A stretch of DNA of 64,000 nt from positions 1 through 64,000 of the forward strand of contig JACPYS010000018.1 in the NCBI GenBank assembly GCA_016195915.1, given 5' to 3'. Positions 60,353-64,000 of the stretch are shown in pieces. This DNA comes from Betaproteobacteria bacterium. GTDB taxonomy: Bacteria; Pseudomonadota; Gammaproteobacteria; Burkholderiales; SG8-39. The notes below the pieces were generated by a model. That model worked only from the letters and a program-made list of their open reading frames with translations. It did no database searches and was not told the DNA's origin. The translations under genes were made by a program, and so were the position numbers. The first letter of the stretch is position 1. The number at the start of each line of letters is the position of its first letter.

Positions 60353-60954
60353 AAACACTCGCGGCGGGATTTTTCGCGCTCGCGTGCGCGACAACTGCGG
60401 CAACGACCTTCGCGCACAAGGGACACAAGTCGGAGCGCGGGTGGGAACGTATCGAGGCGAACGAACCCGCGCCTGCGTTCACGCTCACCAGCCACGAGGG
60501 CAAGCGCGTCGCACTCAAGGATCTGCGCGGCGCTCCAGTGGTGATCACCTTCCTGTACACGACGTGTACCGACATCTGCCCGATTCTGCTTCAGGTCATG
60601 CTGGGCGCTGAGCAGCGACTCTCCGAATCCGAGCGCCGGGTGGCACGATTCATCGGCATCACGGTGGATCCGAAGCGCGACACCCCCGAGCGATTGCGCG
60701 CGTACATCAAGCAGCGCGGGCTCGACCCGGCGCGCTGGATTCTGCTCACCGGCTCGCTTGCCGAGGCGACCAAGGTCGTCTCCGACTATGGCGTCGTGGT
60801 GCGCCCGGCGCCGAAAGGCGATTTCGTTCACAACAGCGTGTTCGTGATCATCGACGCAATGGGGCGCGAGCGGGCCGAATTCCACGGCGTGGCGACGCCG
60901 CCTGAAGCGATTGCCGGCGAACTGAAGAAGCACATCAATCGACGCGCAAAGTAG
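60349..60954 (+). CDS. SCO1/SenC-family copper/thiol protein
   Basis: 201 residues; overlaps the previous gene by 4 bases. Signal peptide, then a thioredoxin fold with the CxxxC copper site (TCTDICPILLQVM), the distal His (GDFVHNSVFVII), and GITVDPKRDTPERLRAYIKQ. SCO proteins deliver copper or redox equivalents to oxidases, so the operon product may need copper or disulfide handling. An MKTLAAGF start is chosen by the signal peptide and overlap. Confidence 0.92.
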   Translation: MKTLAAGFFALACATTAATTFAHKGHKSERGWERIEANEPAPAFTLTSHEGKRVALKDLRGAPVVITFLYTTCTDICPILLQVMLGAEQRLSESERRVARFIGITVDPKRDTPERLRAYIKQRGLDPARWILLTGSLAEATKVVSDYGVVVRPAPKGDFVHNSVFVIIDAMGRERAEFHGVATPPEAIAGELKKHINRRAK

Positions 60955-60963
60955 GAGACTTCC

Positions 60964-62373
60964 GTGTATCGCTCGATTTACCTGCCGCTGGATAACTCGC
61001 CTCAGTCGCTTGCCGGAATCGACGTCGCGCTGGAGTTCGCCACGCGCACGGGCGCGATGCTTACCGGCAGCCATGTCTACGCCGCGAAACTGCACGACCG
61101 GCGCTTCCGTCAGATGGAAGGCGGTCTGCCAGAGGCGTACCGCAAGGAAGAGAAGCTGGTCGAGCAGCGCGACATCCACGATGACCTGATCACCCGCGGT
61201 CTGCAGGTAATCTCCGATTCGTACCTGGACGTGTTCGCGGAACGCTGCACGCGAGCCGGCCTGGAGTTCCGTCGCGTCGCGCTGGAGGGCAAGAACTGGC
61301 AGAGCCTCGTCCAGGACATCGGCGCGGGCGATACGGACCTTGTGGTTATGGGCGCGCTCGGGCTCGGAGCGGTCGAGTCGAGCCAACTCGGCAGCGTCTG
61401 CGAGCGCGTCGCCCGGCGAATCGACCGCGACCTGCTGGTCATGCGCGAAACCGATCCGCGGCCCGATGGCGCGATCGCGGCGGCGCTCGATGGCAGCCCG
61501 CAATCCTTCGGCGGATTGATGACGGCGCTGGAGTTGGGCCGGCTCCTCGGCCGGCGGGTCGAAGCGGTGGCGGCATTCGACCCGTACTTCCATTACGTCG
61601 CGTTCAACAGCATCGCCAAGGTGCTTTCCCCCGCGGCGGCAAGCGTATTCCGCTTCAAGGAGCAGGAGAAACTCCACGAGGAAATCATCGACTCGGGCCT
61701 GGCGAAAATCTATCAGGGGCATCTAGACATCGCGGCCGGTCTGGCGCGCGATGCGGGCACCGAGATCACGACCCGGCTGCTGTCCGGCAAGGCGTTCGAG
61801 CAGCTCTACCGATACGCGCGCGAGGAGAAGCCGTGGCTGCTCGTCATGGGGCGCATCGGCGTGCATTCGGAGGCCGGGATGGATCTTGGCAGCGCCACCG
61901 AGAACCTGCTTCGACTCGCCCCCTGCAATCTACTCCTGTCGGCGCGTGCATTTCAGCCTCCGGTCGAGAAGATCGCCGATGCCACCATGGCGTGGACCGA
62001 CGAGGCCGCGCGGCGAATGAGTCGCGTGCCGGAGTTCGCTCGCGGCATGGCGCGCAGCGCGATCCTGCAGCATGCCGCGCAGCAGGGCCACACGGTGGTC
62101 ACATCGAACGTTATCGACGCGGTGCTCGGGCGGATGCCGGGGGGCAAGTGCCCGTTCGCGGCTCCCTCGACGGCGAAGGAGGGCGATTCCGAGGCGGGCG
62201 CGCCGCTAGCATGGGAATCTTCCGCGCAGGTGAGGCTCGAGCAGTTGCCGGCGCCGGTTCGCGATCACGCGCGGCTGCGGATCGAGAAACTCGCGCGCCG
62301 GATGCAGCGCGCCACGGTGGACGACGCCGTAATGGACGCGGCCACGCGTGCGGTGGCGGAGATGCTGGGGTAG
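60964..62373 (+). CDS. Tandem universal stress protein with C-terminal PCP_red-like domains
   Basis: 469 residues, GTG start. Two UspA-like domains (residues 1-160 and 170-330; ATP-loop remnants in DTDLVVMGALGLGAVESSQL and WLLVMGRIGVHSEAGMDLGS). Then come two short helical repeats of the type found at the end of light-independent protochlorophyllide reductase subunit B (PCP_red): the first begins WTDEAARRMSRVPEFARGMA near residue 345, the second WESSAQVRLEQLPAPVRDHA near residue 418. The combination is rare. Function unknown; it is in the bd-like operon. Confidence 0.75.
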   Translation: MYRSIYLPLDNSPQSLAGIDVALEFATRTGAMLTGSHVYAAKLHDRRFRQMEGGLPEAYRKEEKLVEQRDIHDDLITRGLQVISDSYLDVFAERCTRAGLEFRRVALEGKNWQSLVQDIGAGDTDLVVMGALGLGAVESSQLGSVCERVARRIDRDLLVMRETDPRPDGAIAAALDGSPQSFGGLMTALELGRLLGRRVEAVAAFDPYFHYVAFNSIAKVLSPAAASVFRFKEQEKLHEEIIDSGLAKIYQGHLDIAAGLARDAGTEITTRLLSGKAFEQLYRYAREEKPWLLVMGRIGVHSEAGMDLGSATENLLRLAPCNLLLSARAFQPPVEKIADATMAWTDEAARRMSRVPEFARGMARSAILQHAAQQGHTVVTSNVIDAVLGRMPGGKCPFAAPSTAKEGDSEAGAPLAWESSAQVRLEQLPAPVRDHARLRIEKLARRMQRATVDDAVMDAATRAVAEMLG

Positions 62374-62376
62374 CAG

Positions 62377-63657
62377 ATGAACGCGCCGACGCCTAAGCTC
62401 GTATCGTGGAACCTGACACGGCGCTGCAACCTTGCCTGCGGGCATTGCTATCTCGACGCCGTGCAGAGAAAGAGCGAAGCGCCCGGCGAACTCACCAGCG
62501 CGGAAGCGCTCGATGCCGTAAGCCAGATTGCCACCGCGGCGCCCGGCGCGATGCTCGTGCTCACGGGCGGAGAGCCGCTGTTACGCAAGGATTTGCTTTC
62601 CCTGGTGCAGGAGGCGAGCGGCAAGGGGCTGATCCCCGTCGTAGGAACGAATGGCGTCCTGCTCGACGAGGAGCGCGCGCGGCATCTTAAGGCCGTGGGT
62701 GCCGCCGGCGTCGGCATCAGCCTCGATTCGGCGGCGCCGGAATTCCACGACCGGTTGCGCGGCAAGGCTGGCGCGTGGGCTGCGGCCTTCGAAGCGATGC
62801 GCACCGCACGCGCCGCGGGGCTCGCGGTGCAGATGCAGACGACGCTGTTTGCGGAGAACCGAGACGAACTCGCCGCGCTGGCGAATATCGCGCAGGAAAT
62901 CGACGCGCTCGCGTTGAATTTCTTTTTTCTCGTTTGCACTGGACGCGGTGTGACCCAGACCGACATGCCCCAGGCGATGTACGAGGAAACGCTTTCCGCG
63001 ATTGTGGCGCTGCAGCGCCAGCGGCCGCGGCCGATGATCCGCGCGCGCTGCGCGCCGTACGTGCGGCGCCTGCTCGCCTTGCGCGCGGGTGAGTCCCGTG
63101 ACGGATACGAGGGATGGTCGGGCGCCTGCCTCGCGGGACGGAGCTACCTGCGCATCACGCCGCAAGGACGCGTGACGCCATGCCCGTACATCCCTGAAGT
63201 CGTCGGCGATCTGCGCGCTGGGTTGCTTACCGAGATCTGGCAGGCAAGCGCGATCCTACGGAGACTCAGGAGCGAATTGCCCGGTGGCAAGTGCGGCGAT
63301 TGCGACTTCCGCTACAGTTGCGGCGGATGCCGCGCGCGCGCCGCCGCGGCATCGGGCAACCTGCTCGGCGAGGATCCGAAGTGCTCTTATGTGAAGCCGT
63401 CGGACGCGCGTCCGGAAATCGCGCCGCGCCAAGACCGTGAGGACTCGGGAATCGCCTGGGAGCCGGCGGCGCAGGCGATCCTCAATCGTATTCCCTCGTT
63501 CGTGCGCGAGTGGGTGCGGGTGAGGCTGGAGAAGAACGCCCGCACGGCCGGCCTCGCGGTGGTCACGTCGGAATTTCTGCGCGCGAACTATCCCGCGCGG
63601 CTGGCCGGATTGCGGCCCGCGGGTACGACTCGGGCAACGGCAATATTGGAGCGGTGA
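62377..63657 (+). CDS. Radical SAM/SPASM protein with PCP_red-like C-terminus
   Basis: 426 residues. Cluster motif in TRRCNLACGHCYLDAVQRKS, LVLTGGEPLLRKDLLSLVQE, VGISLDSAAPEFHDRLRGKA, SPASM-like cysteines (CLAGRSYLRITPQGRVTPCP, CGDCDFRYSCGGCRARAAA), then a WEPAAQAILNRIPSFVREWV tail like that of the previous protein. Related to NirJ and AhbD-type heme-modifying enzymes and to peptide-modifying SPASM proteins. Making or altering a cofactor of the bd-like complex is a reasonable guess but not shown. Confidence 0.85.
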   Translation: MNAPTPKLVSWNLTRRCNLACGHCYLDAVQRKSEAPGELTSAEALDAVSQIATAAPGAMLVLTGGEPLLRKDLLSLVQEASGKGLIPVVGTNGVLLDEERARHLKAVGAAGVGISLDSAAPEFHDRLRGKAGAWAAAFEAMRTARAAGLAVQMQTTLFAENRDELAALANIAQEIDALALNFFFLVCTGRGVTQTDMPQAMYEETLSAIVALQRQRPRPMIRARCAPYVRRLLALRAGESRDGYEGWSGACLAGRSYLRITPQGRVTPCPYIPEVVGDLRAGLLTEIWQASAILRRLRSELPGGKCGDCDFRYSCGGCRARAAAASGNLLGEDPKCSYVKPSDARPEIAPRQDREDSGIAWEPAAQAILNRIPSFVREWVRVRLEKNARTAGLAVVTSEFLRANYPARLAGLRPAGTTRATAILER

Positions 63658-63699
63658 CCGGAGCTTCGTAGACGATCTTCCAGCGACCCTCGGTTCCGG

Positions 63700-63970
63700 C
63701 CATGGGTCTCCAGCGAGCACGGCGCGCGGATGGCGGCGAATATCTTGCGCAGCGAGCGCGCGGTGCACATGAGCGTGTTCGTCATTCGGGCCTTGATTCG
63801 CCTGCGCGGGGAACTCGCCGCCGATTCCGCCTTCCAGAAGCACCTGGCGGAGATTGACCGAACGCTGCTGCAGCACGACACGGCGCTGCGCGATATCTAC
63901 CGCAAGCTGTTGCCACTCGTTCAACCTCCGCCCGATCCGCCGAATCGGCTTCCACACCGACGGCGAGTGA
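63700..63970 (+). pseudogene. ORF6N-domain (phage antirepressor-like) protein, 3' remnant
   Basis: One frame reads SEHGARMAANILRSERAVHM and SVFVIRALIRLRGELA followed by a helical DTALRDIYRKLLPLV, the C-terminal half of KilA-N/ORF6N-type proteins. Near 63940 the expected ending RIGFHTDGE-stop is found in another frame, so there is a frameshift, and the N-terminal DNA-binding half is missing upstream of 63700. A decayed phage- or island-derived gene. Confidence 0.55.
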
Positions 63971-64000
63971 GGAAACTCAGTAGTGGTAGCGGCAGGACAG

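Overview
The window is high-GC, densely packed bacterial DNA that looks like a denitrifying betaproteobacterium (Burkholderiales/Rhodocyclales-like). The evidence is the block tRNA-Val, thrS, infC, rpmI, rplT, pheS, pheT, ihfA, merR, tRNA-Pro, several Bug-type periplasmic binding proteins, ppk next to ppx, a heme d1 (nir) biogenesis cluster and the anaerobic ubiquinone genes ubiU-ubiV-ubiT.

Region by region. (1) 0.1-9.4 kb: a seven-gene minus-strand operon (TRAP permeases dctQ and dctM, a cobalamin-binding methyl carrier, a URO-D-type methyltransferase, a phytanoyl-CoA-type dioxygenase, the TRAP binding protein dctP and a CobW-type GTPase). It faces a plus-strand unit of a PanB-like enzyme with altered metal ligands, a GntR regulator and an N-terminally shortened second URO-D protein. 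The shared promoter region carries palindromes and a tandem repeat. This looks like an uncharacterised one-carbon/methyl-transfer catabolic system and is one of the two best candidates for something new. (2) 9.4-18.4 kb: relA, a membrane protein, a YceI protein, dgkA, ppk, a ppx gene interrupted by an in-frame amber codon, and a Bug-family binding protein. (3) 18.4-27.8 kb: the translation/IHF block, with an acyl-CoA ligase inserted before tRNA-Pro and an infC that probably starts at AUC. (4) 27.8-33.5 kb: a decayed island beside tRNA-Pro. It holds an unrecognised three-gene cassette, a frameshifted integrase, truncated PIN and MazF toxin remnants with small putative antitoxins, and a type I restriction-modification locus whose hsdM has been split by an inversion and joined to a DUF1016 nuclease fragment. 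(5) 33.5-39.3 kb: a UbiD decarboxylase with a Bug-type binding protein, a cyclic-nucleotide-binding/GGDEF protein, a hemerythrin-like protein and a MipA/OmpV porin-like protein.

(6) 39.3-51.8 kb: cysG and nirC-nirF-nirDL-nirG-nirH-nirJ-nirN make heme d1 from uroporphyrinogen III via siroheme. They are followed by a Dnr-type Crp/Fnr regulator, a B12-binding radical SAM gene preceded by a 5-bp repeat tract, and ubiUVT. FNR/DNR boxes lie before nirC, nirJ, ubiU and the next histidine kinase gene. No nirS structural gene is in the window. (7) 51.8-63.7 kb: a histidine kinase and a sigma-54 response regulator precede a sigma-54-type promoter and a seven-gene operon. The operon encodes a divergent cytochrome bd subunit-I-like protein without CydB, three c-type cytochrome proteins (one fused to an ethylbenzene-dehydrogenase-type domain), an SCO1 protein, a tandem universal stress protein with PCP_red-like tails and a radical SAM/SPASM protein with the same kind of tail. 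This is the second strong candidate for an undescribed respiratory system. The window ends in a decayed ORF6N-domain fragment.

All assignments come from reading the sequence and recalling family motifs; no database search was run.
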